Source: Saccopteryx bilineata (lineage: Eukaryota; Chordata; Mammalia; Chiroptera; Emballonuridae). From it: a stretch of DNA of 64,000 nucleotides. The translations under genes were made by a program, and so were the position numbers. The notes under the pieces were generated by a model, which was not told the DNA's origin, made no database searches, and was given only the letters and a program-made list of their open reading frames with translations. The stretch lies in assembly GCF_036850765.1 (NCBI RefSeq), contig NC_089490.1:126322522-126386521 (forward strand), read 5' to 3'. Shown piece after piece: positions 1 through 11,243 of the stretch (position 1 is its first letter; each line of letters opens with the position of its first letter).

Positions 1-570
1 GACTGGTAATGTGTCTGCCCCTAACAAAGCAGTTAGACCTGATTTGTTATTTCACGTTACTCAGACATGCTGTGTAGATCTCGTGATCATGATTACCAGA
101 TTCCCATGTTGACTTTGGTTAGTCAATATGAAATCATTTCCTTATTTCACCAGGAATGAAAATATTTAACCACAGTGTAGTCTCAAGTCAGAGAAGTTGC
201 AGATTAACTATTAGACACTGCGCTTACAATGTGAGATCCTAGTGACTTGGAGGGGGGAAATTCAGAGCTTCTTGAGGGTTCTAAAATGTAAAGCCTGGAG
301 ATGAACTCGTCAGGGCTCTGAAAAGGGATAGCAGAGCATGCTAACCACAACACTCTTGCTATCCCTACATTCTAATAATAATGTATCTTTCTAGATGACT
401 AGAAGATGAATAGACAGAAGTGTAAAACTCTTTCTAATAGTACTTCTAGCAGTCAGATCAATTTTACTTGTTTAATTTTGTAGTTATTCAATAAAATGAC
501 TAGGTTGTTGGTGTTTGACTTGCTGTGCCTTGTTTTCATATGTGGTTCTTAAATGTGATACCCCATTTAT
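1..570. other. Unassigned intron sequence
   Basis: AT-rich unique-looking DNA. I see no exon, SINE or other repeat that I can name. Confidence 0.5.
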
Positions 571-574
571 GGGA

Positions 575-795
575 AAGAAGCAATGTGGTATAATGCAAAG
601 AACACTGAGCTAGGACTCAGGACGCCTGGGTTCTGGTTTTAGCTCAACCAAAAAGTAGCTATGTGATATGAGGGAGAAAAAGCCTTACTCTATGAGTCCC
701 AGTCTCCTCATCGGTAAAACCAGCATGTTACCCTAGGTGCCTGTCTCTATGTCTCTCCCAGCTTGTCATTCGGGGAACTATGAATTCAAGGCAAA
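575..795 (+). repeat. MIR SINE, sense
   Basis: An old mammal-wide interspersed repeat. It shows the order typical of MIR: a tRNA-derived start near 'gcaaagaacactgagc', then 'gcctgggttctgg', then 'agtctcctcatcggtaaaa'. It is diverged, as expected for an ancient element shared by all mammals. The 530 bases to its right (796-1329) hold nothing I can name. Confidence 0.75.
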
Positions 796-1329
796 TTTCA
801 AAAATCAAATTGCTGAGACAAAGCTCAGGTTTGCCAAGTGAGTGAACAGAAACAGCATTTAAGCTAGAAGCAAGCCTGAAACCATAGAACCCAAGCTCAG
901 CATAATACAAATGCTCAAGCTGAAACCTAGAACGTTTAGGTTTCCTTGAGGTCTTACAACAAAGTAGCAGATGTCCATGAACTTGACTGCCACTTCCGGA
1001 CAAGTGCTTCCAAATTATGTACTGGAAGAGCTCTCATAATCCATCCCTCTTGATGCTTAATAACCACAGGCTTAAGAACATGTAAAGATCTCAGTAATTT
1101 CTCTCCACATCAGAATGAGATGTAAAAGTTATGAGACTGATTTCAGTGAGCGGAACACTGGCAACATTGTCCTATGTCTTCTGAACTCTATAAGATGCAC
1201 ATCAAAAGTTGCCAGCATGTAAGCAAAAGAGAGAGCAAGCATTGTAGTTCTATATCACAGTCAATCCCCATTTGTTGGCAGCCTAGCAAGTGTCAGGTGC
1301 TCTGTCATGCTAGAGCCAATACCCACAAA

Positions 1330-1830
1330 AATTCCATAAGCAGAGACTGTGAACATCCCCACTTTACAGATGATAACACCGAGGCAGGAAGAGAATTACC
1401 GTATTTCTCCATGTATAAGATGCACCTTTTCCCAAAATTTTTGGGATCTAAAAACTGAGTGCGTCTTATACAGTGGTTATAGAACTTTTTTTTACTTGCA
1501 TTTCCCGCTTTTCGCGCTTGTTTTTGCACTCATTGTTGAAGACAGTGATTCGTCATCAGACACAGATGAGGGCAAGCTAATGGATTGGAGTTTTAACAGT
1601 GATGAGTTGTATGAATTTTAGGATGAATAAAGCCTGAGTTCAGTAACTTTATGTAATACATTTTTTTTTTCAAATTTCGGGTCCCAAAATTAAGGTGTGT
1701 CTTATATGTGGGATCGTCTTATACCTGGGGGAATACGGTAGTTACTTGCCTAAGGTGACATAAGTGTATAAGTGTTACAAGTGGCTGGGACAGGCTCTGG
1801 CCTCTAGGTGCTTAGCTTCTGAACTTGTCA
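1330..1830 (-). repeat. MIR, antisense, split by a Tc1/mariner element
   Basis: The left part 'ccactttacagatgataaca' and the right part 'gttacttgcctaaggtgaca' are consecutive pieces of an antisense MIR, which normally reads from the tacagatgag motif into gaggttaagttacttgcc. The element at 1397-1740 sits exactly between them, so it landed in a pre-existing MIR. Confidence 0.7.
1397..1740. mobile_element. Non-autonomous Tc1/mariner (Tigger-like) element with TA duplication
   Basis: The ends are inverted copies: the left end reads TACCGTATTTCTCC and the right end, on the other strand, TACCGTATTCCCCC. The second terminal block, about 15 bases further in, resembles 'ataagatgcacc' and its complement. 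The element is bounded by TA, the target site of this superfamily. Between the ends lies an open stretch, 1535-1620 on the plus strand, rich in Asp and Ser and ending in a stop, which could be the remains of a transposase C-terminus. The superfamily is inferred from the TA and inverted ends; the exact family name is not known to me. Confidence 0.7.
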
Positions 1831-1859
1831 AAGGAAATAGAGACTACAATGGAAAAAAC

Positions 1860-1867
<8 letters not shown>

Positions 1868-1918
<51 letters not shown>
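1868..1918. repeat. (TA)n microsatellite
   Basis: About 50 bases of uninterrupted TA dinucleotides after a short 'catacataca' run. Likely length-polymorphic. Confidence 0.95.
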
Positions 1919-1919
<1 letters not shown>

Positions 1920-1922
<3 letters not shown>

Positions 1923-2631
1923 TTGAACCCGCTGGATTACTTCTTCTGGGATATGTTAAAAGTTTATTTACTGAACATCAGAAATGAACCCTCTAGGCAT
2001 TATATCAGAGATGCACATGCTGGTGCTGATGGAAATACATCGACACTTAACACTCACTGTGATTTTGCAGAGTGCTCCAAAATATTGCTCATGAAGGGGT
2101 AACATGTTGAACACACCACGCATTGTATTGCATTGGATATAAACAGACCATTTCATATCTTTCACCTCTGCTTCCAACCTCTGTGTTTAGAATATGCTGT
2201 CACATGACCATTTGCTAAGGTTTTTCTTCGGAGCCTTGTATTTCACTGCATTTCCCATTCTAAAATCATCTGCACAGCTCCCTAGATTGACAAGCATACC
2301 CATTCCTCAAAGCCTCAGTATGATGCACCACATTCCCCTCTTCGCACTTCTGGTTTGAAAAGGTCTGCAGAAGTGGTTCTCAAAAGGAATCCTGGCGATG
2401 CTGACACTGCCTACTTACTGGAAGGTCCTCGAGGAAAAGACACCATTCCTGCTCTCCCAGAACTTCCCACTTAGGAAAACGAGCTGGACAAGGGTTCTTT
2501 CTGAAGTCAAAGTAGTCGGTCGGGTTAAGAGAGAGTGCTTCATGCTCCTCAACCCAGACTCTGCTCAATGAAGTAGAGGCAGGTGGGCTTCTAACCCTTA
2601 TACCAACATGGTGGCCTTGCCAGCAGATTAG
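1920..2631. other. Unassigned intron sequence
   Basis: No exon or nameable repeat was seen up to the target-site duplication of the next hAT element. Confidence 0.5.
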
Positions 2632-2639
2632 GCATTAAC

Positions 2640-3639
2640 CAGTGGTGGGATTCAAATAATTTAACAACCAGTTCTCTGCCCTAATAACCATTTTAAGTAT
2701 AAAAAAATGATATACCAAAAGGTATTTATTATTTCATCCATTTAATACTTAAATAAGAACAATACAAAAGGTTCACAAAACTAGATTATAAAAGTTTTAA
2801 AATATTAATGAAAAAAATATTAAATACTATCTGACAAAAAAACAATAAACTGTTCTTGAAGATATTTCTTTTCTTTCTTCTTTTTTTTTTTACAGGGACA
2901 GAGAGAGAGAGTCAGAGAGAAGGATAGACAAGGACAGACAGACAGAAACAGAGAGAGAGATGAGAAGCATCAATCATCAGTTTTTCCTTTGTGACACCTT
3001 AGTTGTTCATTGATTGCTTCCTCATATGTGCCTTGACCACGGGCCTTCAGCAGACCAAGCAACTCCTTGCTCAAGCCAGCGACCTTGGGTCCAAGCTGGT
3101 GAGCTTTTTTTTGCTCAAGCCAGATGAGCCCACGCTCAAGCTGTCGACCTCGGGGGTCTCGAACCTGGGTCCTCCACATCCCAGTCCAACACTCTATCCA
3201 CTGTGCCACTGCCTGGTCAGGCAAAGATATTTCCAATGACAACTTGTCACCCTCTGGTTGTTTGGCTCTTTTTCTCTTTATGTTATATGTCTGTTTACTG
3301 AAGTAAGAAACACGGACATAAAATATAATATTTTATTAGAGGCATAATGAGTTTTATAAAATAAATAAATATTACATGTATAGTTTCGTCAAATTTTTTT
3401 CACCTATGGACGGAATAAATATTACGACAGGTGCTTAGAATACACTGTTGTGCAGATGAATGTTAAAAAAGAGTAAGGAATATAAATTTGTGATTTCCAC
3501 ATTGGGCAGCTACTCAGGCGCCCACCTTAGAGAGAACCCTGATTACCAGTGCCATTTTAACAACCAGTTCACTGAACTCAACAAAAAATTAGGTATCAGT
3601 TCTGCTGAACCGGTGCTAACTGGCTGACTCCCACCACTG
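2640..3639 (+). mobile_element. hAT DNA transposon (non-autonomous) with 8-bp target duplication
   Basis: The left end CAGTGGTGGGATTCA and the right end, reversed, CAGTGGTGGGAGTCA form terminal inverted repeats. Flanking 8-base duplications are gcattaac (2632-2639) and gcattagc (3640-3647), one mismatch; eight bases is the hAT hallmark. Without the nested SINE (2869-3223) the element is about 640 bases. No transposase frame is visible. A second, opposite-oriented copy sits at 23308-23818. The interior is AT-rich. Confidence 0.88.
2869..3223 (-). mobile_element. Ves-like tRNA-derived SINE, antisense, nested in a hAT element
   Basis: The T-rich tract at the left is the reversed A-tail. The sequence then runs through the body motif 'gttcattgattgcttcctc' to the reversed tRNA-like head ending in 'gcctggtcaggc'. 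The direct repeat aagatatttc flanks it on both sides (2859-2868 and 3224-3233). It lies inside the hAT element and is therefore younger than it. Confidence 0.92.
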
Positions 3640-3647
3640 GCATTAGC

Positions 3648-4068
3648 TCAGAAATTTAAGGGACACCCATAATACTGTCAATCTGGGTTTCTAGCCTCAT
3701 TCCTAGAAACATGCCACATGTTAATGACAAGTATTACTCAGTGAGGGCAACAAGAAGGTTGTTCTCACAGGAGTCCACAGGCAGGTCTTGGGTTCATGTG
3801 GAAGGGAAGAGGGGCTGGAAAACATACTGTTGTCTGACAAATGTAGGGACTGGAGGCAGGAGAAAGGATCCAGCTATGTCCTTTAAAATTAAAACCCAAT
3901 CCCTGAATTGACAAATAAGTGGTACATTTTTTCTAAAATGTACATCAAAATAGCTTTCTGTAAGTCCTGTCTGATATTTTGATAGGATAGGACTCTGCTG
4001 AAATTTCTCTCAAATATAATCATTATATTCATCTCCACCAAATGCAACTTATTAGAAGAAGAATTAAG
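3648..4068. other. Unassigned intron sequence
   Basis: No exon or nameable repeat recognised. Confidence 0.5.
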
Positions 4069-4083
4069 AATAATACATGTATA

Positions 4084-4446
4084 GGCCCTGGCCGGTTGGC
4101 TAAGCAGTAGAGAATCAGCCTGGCGTGTGGATGTCCTGGGTTCGATTCTCAGTCAGGGCACACAAGAGAAGCACCCATCTGCTTCTCCACCCTTCCCCCT
4201 CTCCTTTCTCTCTATCTCTCCCTTCCCTTCCTGCAGCCAAAGCTCCAGTGGAGCAAAGTCAGCCCAGGCACTGAGGACGGCTCCATGGCCTTTGCCTCAG
4301 GCGCTAGAATGGCTCCGGTCACAATGGAGCAAAGGCCCAGATGGGCAGAGCATCGCCCCCTTGTGGGCATGCCGGGTGGATCCCGGTCAGGCACCTGTGG
4401 GAGTTGTCTGACTGCCTCCCTGCCTCTAACTTCAGAAAAATACAAA
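4084..4446 (+). mobile_element. Ves-like SINE, long type, sense
   Basis: It starts with the tRNA-like head 'ggccctggccggttggct' and an RNA polymerase III B-box-like 'gggttcgattctc', continues with the characteristic body (agaagcacccatctgct, later gggtggatcccggtc) and ends in 'cagaaaaatac' plus A-tail. Flanks at 4069-4083 and 4447-4461 are a 15-base duplication with two mismatches, so this copy is moderately old. Confidence 0.93.
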
Positions 4447-4498
4447 AATAATACACTTATAAAAAAAAAATAAATTTATATGTAGAGCTCAAGGAAAC

Positions 4499-4499
4499 A

Positions 4500-4538
<39 letters not shown>
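4499..4538. repeat. (CA)n microsatellite
   Basis: About 40 bases of CA dinucleotide repeat. Confidence 0.95.
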
Positions 4539-4539
<1 letters not shown>

Positions 4540-4541
<2 letters not shown>

Positions 4542-5085
4542 TATACAGAAAATACTATTTCTCAAAAAAAAAAATTCCCAGAAATTTTATAACACTAACT
4601 AGACTCAAATGTAACACAATAACAAATGGAATTAGAATCTCTTTCAGTGACCGCACCTGTTGCCATTTGAACTTCACTGTCTTTTTCCTCACATCTATGT
4701 GCGTGTGCATATATATAGCACATACAGGTCTGTCTCCCACAAACCTGTAGCAAAAGACTACCTACATTTCTCCATTGGGATAAAATAAAATGCTTTCTTT
4801 TTTCTTTGAGAGCCAACTGTTTAATAAATAGTCACCAAATCTCAAAATTATCATATAGGGTAGTGCAGTGAAGGAACCAACACATGGTTATCAATCATGA
4901 CAGCTTTACCTGTCATAATGTGATTAAGCTGAATTTGCAGTTGGCCAGCTCACCAGCTGATTTTTTTTTTCTTTTTTTTAACTGGTCCCTGATATTAAGA
5001 CATTTTATCAAACTGTGATTTTAATATGTTTAGCCTATCCTTATATCTTTTCCCTTCTCATGAAAATATAAGCAGAGGACGAGAG
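4540..5085. other. Unassigned intron sequence
   Basis: AT-rich, with short homopolymer runs near 4565 and 4970. Nothing else recognised. Confidence 0.5.
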
Positions 5086-5089
5086 CTGG

Positions 5090-5275
5090 TGGTTTTCACG
5101 TGTGTCTCCTTTGGGCTAACAGCATCAACATCACTGGGAAATGGTCAGAAACACAAATTCTCTGACCAAATCCCAGACCTACAGAATCAGAAGCTCTAAG
5201 TTTGGGACCCAGTAACCTGTGTTTTAACAAGCCCTAAAGGTGATTCTGATGTGTATTAAAGTTTGAGAACAATCA
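5090..5275 (-). mobile_element. MER5A (hAT-Charlie), antisense
   Basis: The motifs 'acagcatcaacatcact', 'cccagacctacagaatcag', 'cctgtgttttaacaag' and 'gtttgagaacaatcactc' appear in the order of the reversed MER5A consensus. It is an old mammal-wide hAT fragment of roughly full length. Confidence 0.85.
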
Positions 5276-5279
5276 CTCT

Positions 5280-7130
5280 AGATAATTCAAGACCAAACCA
5301 GTGATATCTTAACATTACCAATCAATGGATGAACTTTAAAGAAAAATCCTTAACTGGACTCATGTTACACATTGATTGAATAATCATATAATTTGCTGGC
5401 TAAACAAGGATACATTTAAGCATGAAAGAAGTGTTATTAATGCAGCAACAATGGTATAACCAGGACTGTTCCAGTGAAAACTATGGTCCATCTGGGTTCC
5501 AGTAAAATCTGGACTATAATTTATGGTACCTGGATCAACTAGTTAGGAGAATTAAAGAGTTCTGGATCAGTATCTGGCAGCCTCTATAGATTAGAAAATT
5601 ACATTTATGTATGTAAATTGCTGAGAGAATGATTATCAGGTGCTATCTACTAAGAATCCGTAAGTTATTTTGGTCACTTGTAAATTACCTTTAAAAATGG
5701 GTTTTGAGATATTTTTCATGGGAGTATTTCATACTAACAATCTCATTTCATTATGTCCCATTCTTTCTTTTTTCTTTTAAAGTGGATAGATATTAATAAT
5801 CCTCTGAAATTTCTCCTAATTCCAATGACCTTCTCTAAATAATTAATTTTTCCTTTAGTTTTTTGGATTTTTTAAAAAATATATCATCACTGGCCTTTCT
5901 ACCAGCCTCTGAGTTGTTTCAAAAGTCTGTCACCAGAAGCGGGAGCATGGTCGTGATAAAAACCTGGAGTGGCTCTTTTTGGGTTAGCACAATACCAAGA
6001 CCTAATAATAAATTCAAAGTTGGACCAAGATGACGTGCCAAGTTGCACCTAAGAAATCTTACACTCAGGCCAAACTTTTCGTTAGCATCAAAGAGCTAAC
6101 ATGTCTTCACTGGATTCTTCTAATAGGACATCATCTGGATTGAAGGTAGTTGAATAAAAAAAAAAATGAATTGAGTCCAAACCAATATGTTTTTTTTGGA
6201 ATAGAGGCAAGCAGGGTGTGATGTTGAAATGGGACTGAACTCTTGGTTAGATGATAGCATTGTAGAGTAGAGCAGTGACCACTGTCTCGAGGGCTCTGGA
6301 ACTTGGAACAAGTACAGGACGGTGCACAGCTTGAAAAGAACCTTACCACAGCTGCCAATGCATCCACAGCCGACTATCTGGGTCCACAGACAATGTAGTT
6401 CTGAACATACTGAGCCCAGCACACAGGTGATGCACACAGCCCTGCCAAGCAGCTGGCATATGTGAGAAGAAATGAGGTCATTTCAAGTAGGATGTATAGG
6501 AGAAACTTCAACCGGGCAGAGCTATGCTATGGGCTTCCCAGGACACAGTGAGGCTGACAGAAGAGTCTGGTATACTTCAATTCCAGAAGATGGTAGTGGC
6601 TCTTTTTGAACAATGGCTCCTAGGCTGATTATAATGGTAAGATGCCAAGACACAAAAGGTACAAACTTTTCATAAACAGGAATTGCAGCTATGAGTTCCA
6701 GAGAGTTCGACACAAATGCCATGTAGAAACAATCATTTGTCATTTCCATGCAATTTCACAAATACCCCAACTTCTCAACTCACGCTCTTCAGGTTTTATG
6801 CATTTTCCCCATTTTTCCATAATTGAAACATTTCCCTGGTTATTTGTTTTTACAGAGTGGCAATCTGATAGGAGAGTTGAAAAAACTGAAAGAGATACTG
6901 ACACAATTCCTACATGTAAAACTAGTTTCTGACACATGATGGAGCCAGTCGATAAAATGCTATAATGCCTGGTTATGACCGGCTGTTGCACAGAGGTACT
7001 CCCTGCTCATGAAAACTGCCCTGAGACACTTTGTATAACTGCTTCCTAATTTACATTTTTATCTTGCCTCCTCAATTAGGGGATGCCACCTTGAGAGTTG
7101 AAACCATGTCATATAGATACATGTTAACGT
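5280..7130. other. Unassigned intron sequence
   Basis: No exon or nameable repeat. Between about 6150 and 6560 the minus strand has two overlapping open frames of about 78 and 105 codons (ends near 6120 and 6131). They show no recognisable domain, and I treat them as chance. Confidence 0.45.
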
Positions 7131-7139
7131 CCCCTAGGG

Positions 7140-7420
7140 CAGTGGTCCCCAACCTTTTATGGGCCACAGACCAGTTTAATGTCAGAAAATATTTTCACGG
7201 ACCGGCCTTTAGGGTGGGACGGATAAATGTATCACGTGACCGAGAGAAGCGTCAAGAGTGAGTCTTAGATGGATGTAACAGAGAGAATCTAGTCATTTTT
7301 TAAAAATAAAACATCATTCAGACTTAAATATAAATAAAACGAAAATAATGTAAGTTACTTATTCTTTCTCTGCGGACCAGTACCAAATGGCCCACGGAAC
7401 CAGGCCCAGGAACCAGTGAA
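7140..7420 (+). mobile_element. hAT-like non-autonomous element
   Basis: The left end CAGTGGTCCCCAACCTTTT is a typical hAT terminus. Inside, 'ggaccggcctttagg' and 'gcggaccagtacc' match internally repetitive parts of this kind of element. The right end (near 'ggaaccagtg') is degraded and no clean 8-base duplication is visible. The family name is uncertain. Confidence 0.7.
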
Positions 7421-8135
7421 ATGATAGCCAGTCTGTCGGAAGTGCAGGAGGCCCGGGGACACCCAAAGCCTGGTTGGCGTGTGAAGAAGAGTGGTTGTAT
7501 CGCGGATCATGCTGTGTGTTCACACTGGGTAATGAGTGCCGAAACTGAACTGCAGTGGCCTCACGTAGGGTTGAAACGGAGCAGTTGGGGTCAGAGAAGG
7601 CACTAACCCTGCTCACCACCTCTGGGTGTGGGCCATTTGGCCATCAGCTGCTGCAGATGGCAAGAGGGGCAGGGTGCCATGAGAGCAATGGACAGGAAGT
7701 TAGGAAACTGGCCTAACTGGGCATCTGATTTTGCTAAGTGTCGCTGGTCTGAGACCTATAGATAGTGGACATTTGATTGGACTGTTTGAAAAGAGCTGCA
7801 GAAGCCGGAACACACTCGGAGACCTGCCGCTCTCTGCACACTCAGGGTGTGACCACGCAAGGCAGAAAGATTTATCCATGGTGTTTATGGTAAAAGAATA
7901 AAGTGAAAAAGGATGATGTTTGACTGTGAGCTTAAATAAACTCTCTCTTTATCCCCTGCTCATTCTTCCTGAGGGCTGAAGAGCAGTTTGAAATCCACCA
8001 GCCTGGGAATTTTCTGTGGTTTAAACTATTTACCTTAGTATGTTCTACCCTCCTCTTTGTCAGGAGTGAATTTTGTGTAGTACCAACAATTAATGTGGTT
8101 GAATCATAATGGGAAAGCACTGATATATATTTTTT
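7421..8135. other. Unassigned, moderately GC-rich segment
   Basis: The stretch 7430-7910 is richer in GC than its surroundings and contains a polyadenylation-like 'agaataaag' near 7897. An old LTR fragment is possible, but I see neither clear ends nor a target duplication. Confidence 0.3.
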
Positions 8136-8139
8136 AGAA

Positions 8140-8600
8140 TAAACTTTCCTAGCTTCAAGTCCAAACTCCTTTCCCACCCAGGAGACCTTACGTGATTCAG
8201 CCTCTGTCCTGCAAATGTGGCCACCACCTGCCTTCCCCAGTAGCTCCAGCCGTGCGGGCTGCCCTGCTGTGCCTCCCTCATGTCCCACCCAGCTTGTCAG
8301 GCATTGGCTCTTGCTGATCCCTAGATTTTTCCATGAATTCATCACTTGCCCCATCAAGGTCTCTGCTCAGATGCTACCTCCCTAGAGAGGCCGTTCTTGA
8401 CAACGCCATTGAGGCTACCTCCATCTCTCCTATTCCTTCCGCTCGCTACTTCCCCCATCGTTCCCGGACACGACCTACGTCGTACACTCTGCAGTTTCCA
8501 ATAACAGGGTACAATTTTGAGGGCAGGGCTTTGTCTTAGTTGTTCTTAGATACTAGATCAGTGGCACATAGTAGGCTTTCAATAAATGTTAGCTGAAAAA
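8140..8600 (+). repeat. L2 LINE 3' end, sense
   Basis: It contains the ordered L2 landmarks: 'ccaaactcctttcc', 'ctgctcagatgctacctcc', 'gagggcagggctttgtc' and the terminal 'ggcacatagtaggctttc' followed by 'aataaatg'. Confidence 0.85.
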
Positions 8601-10167
8601 GTGTCAAAGCCAAAATGGAGGATGAAGAAGGAGAAAAGTATGGTGCTAATGCCCCCTTCCCCCCCCAAGGGCCTGGAGGTGAGGAATATTCAGGGAAGAG
8701 GTGATGGGACTTTGGCCATGCAGGCAAGGTCTAGGCTCTGTGTTACACTCATCACCGAGGCGAAACCACTCTGGACAGTACCCAAATGAGATGATGTTTA
8801 GACGGGCAGGGACCCAACAGAGCAGGCTGTGATGTACAAGGTGGGGGTTTTGAAGATAGCCCATTCTCTGAATCCCAGCTTTGCTTCTTATTAGGTGGGT
8901 GGACTGCAGATTTTGTCCTCTGAAATTGAGAGGATAATAATGCCTGTCTGATAGGATTTCTATCAGGATTTGATAAAATGATGCAGAAAAAACTAATGCC
9001 ATGTACGCTTGTGGGCGTAGAGAACTGAATGGGAGTTAGGGCAGGGCAGTGGGGGTAGCAACACATGCTCAGGGCAGAGAGAGAGTGGGAGGGGGAATCT
9101 GTAACAAGCCTCACGGGACGATGACGTCCCTGAAGTCCACAGATTTTCAGAGACAAAAACAAGGAGTCACCCTGGCGTGAGTTTTTAAATTTTCCCACAT
9201 CAATTGTGACTCGGGAGTTTCAGACGGGTTTCCCTCCACCCCGTCCAACCCCACGGCTTAGCAAGCCTGTGGAAATGGAGAGCCTACTCATTTGTTCCAT
9301 ATCCGCCAATGCAACCTTGGCCTATATGTGCCCACTTTTTAAAAATGTAAATCCCTCAAGTTGCCATGGCTCTCAAACTCTACTGTTTGGAAATCACTGA
9401 CACAGAGAGAAAAGGGAGGCCACCTCAGAATGGAAGAATTCTATTTCTGTCTCTGTTTCTTTGCAAGAACTGTGGTCAGGTTTCCTAAGGGGCGGTGCCC
9501 ACCCTGTCAGAGCTGACTTCGTTTGTGTCTCTGGACCGTGACTTTGAAAGGGAGCTATGAGGCTTTTTTTTCCACGGTTATTTTAGGCCTTCCATATTTT
9601 ACTAAACACTCTATTAATCCTCTTTTACTTCCTCTTTTGTTTATCTTACCCAAGGGGCGCAGAGAACCACTTTGACACACCAGATCGATCTCTCCTCCTG
9701 CCAGCACCTCTCCTCAAGGCTGAGTTTTGGGGAAGTGATGCTGACCTTCCTTCCGCCTTGCCTGGTACCCACGCCCATGGACACTCTATGGACTATGTAA
9801 GGAAGCCTTGCCCATCAGCTATGTTTGGTTTTGCCATATTTTGTGCTTGGAAATTAGATTACAGGAGATGTATGCATTTTGGCCCAGTCTGTGGCATCAA
9901 TATCCTGCCAGTGAACACATGCCTACTTAATTTCAGAGCTGACAGGGCTGTTTAGTGCCCTTACAAACAGGATTTATTTGGACTTAACATTTATCGCCAG
10001 GAATGGAAAATTGATGGTTTTGCCAGTGTTAGTAGCCAAGGCTTCCGGGATCCCGTTGAGAACTGAAGTTTATCCTTAGCTCTCCAATAGATGTTCTGTT
10101 ACTTCCTATAAATATCACCAGGCAGATTTGAATATTTTTCTTTTCTATTATAACGTTAATGTGTAAT
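8601..10167. other. Unassigned intron sequence
   Basis: A possible MIR fragment lies near 8880-9005. A 148-codon open frame on the minus strand (8752-9198) has no domain, signal or splice support. Nothing else recognised. Confidence 0.45.
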
Positions 10168-10181
10168 AGTTATAAATATTT

Positions 10182-10428
10182 TACTATTTTTTATTTTAAT
10201 ATTTTTTGAGAGAGAGGAAGGAATGGAGGAAAGGGAGAGAGAGAGAGAAAAAGAGAAAGAAGCATCAACTCATTGTTCCACTTGTGTACCCACTGATCAC
10301 TTCTCTTATGTGCCCTGACTGGTGTTTGAACCAGCGACGTCAGGATTGAGTCAGTGACCCTGGGAATGGACTGGTGACCTCAGTGCTCCTAGACAATGTT
10401 CTAGCCACTGTGCCACTGGCCAGGGGAC
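10182..10428 (-). mobile_element. Ves-like SINE, short variant, antisense
   Basis: A T-rich start and GA-rich region correspond to the reversed tail. The right end 'gccactggccagggg' is the reversed tRNA-like head. Flanks 10168-10181 and 10429-10442 (agttataa-tattt) agree at 13 of 14 positions. Confidence 0.85.
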
Positions 10429-10511
10429 AGTTATAACTATTTCAAAATATTTATATTTTTGTAGTTGTTCACTTCAAAGTTTAATAATATTTTTTTAAAT
10501 TTTGGGTACTC

Positions 10512-10633
10512 GGCCTGACCTGTTGTGGCGCAGAGGATAACACATCGACCTGGAATGCTGAGGTCGCTGGTTCAAAACCCTGTACTTGTCTGGTCAAGGT
10601 ATATATGGGAGCTGATGCTTTCTGCTCCTCTCC

Positions 10634-10681
<48 letters not shown>

Positions 10682-10720
10682 TCTCCCCTCTAAAATGAAG
10701 AAATTAAAATTTAAAAAATG
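10512..10720 (+). mobile_element. Ves-like SINE, short type, sense, perfect 16-bp target duplication
   Basis: The head is 'ggcctgacctgttgtggc' with a B-box-like 'ctggttcaaaacc'. A (CT)n tract (10637-10677) and an A-rich end follow. The 16 bases taaattttgggtactc occur identically at 10496-10511 and 10721-10736, which marks it as the youngest-looking insertion on the left side of the window. Confidence 0.95.
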
Positions 10721-11022
10721 TAAATTTTGGGTACTCATTGAGAATTTTTAAAATGTCACCAATAGCCTCGCATTTAATTGAATTGGAAATTACGTTACCT
10801 ATTGGAATTAGGGCAACATCTATTCAATATATTTATTTGGTTATGATATATCCCTGGTCATGATTTATGTATCACAGAAACAGAATTTCACTACATTTCT
10901 GTTCATCAGAGTCAATATTGTCACTCTTGCCCCACTGCCTCATAACTCACTTTAATTTTCTGAAAAAGATGGAGAATGATTAGGCAATACAACTATATAA
11001 TACAGATGGTATTGGTTTAGAG

Positions 11023-11235
11023 TAGTGGTCAGCAAACTCATTAGTCAATAGAACCAAATATCAACTGCACAACGATTGAAATTTCTTTTGAGAGCCAAAT
11101 TTTTTGAACTTAAACTATATAGGTAGGTACATTCCTTAACGAGGTAGCGCCTGCACGTGGTATTTTGTGGAAGAGCCACACTCAAGGGGCCAAAGAGCCT
11201 CATGTGGCTCGCGAGCTGCAGTTTGTCAACCAGGG
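11023..11235 (-). mobile_element. Small hAT MITE (nhAT type), copy 1
   Basis: About 213 bases. It shares with 19584-19796 (reversed) and 52271-52467 the core motifs 'caacgattgaaatttc', 'aactatataggtaggtac' and 'gagccacactcaagggg'. The 8-base duplication gtttagag flanks it exactly (11015-11022 and 11236-11243). No coding capacity. Confidence 0.88.
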
Positions 11236-11243
11236 GTTTAGAG

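Noticed and set aside
8752..9198. 148-codon minus-strand frame
   Set aside because: No domain or conserved motif; overlaps another open frame (8646-9002) in a different phase.
10637..10677. (CT)n run as a regulatory GAGA-type element
   Set aside because: It is the internal pyrimidine tract of the SINE at 10512-10720.
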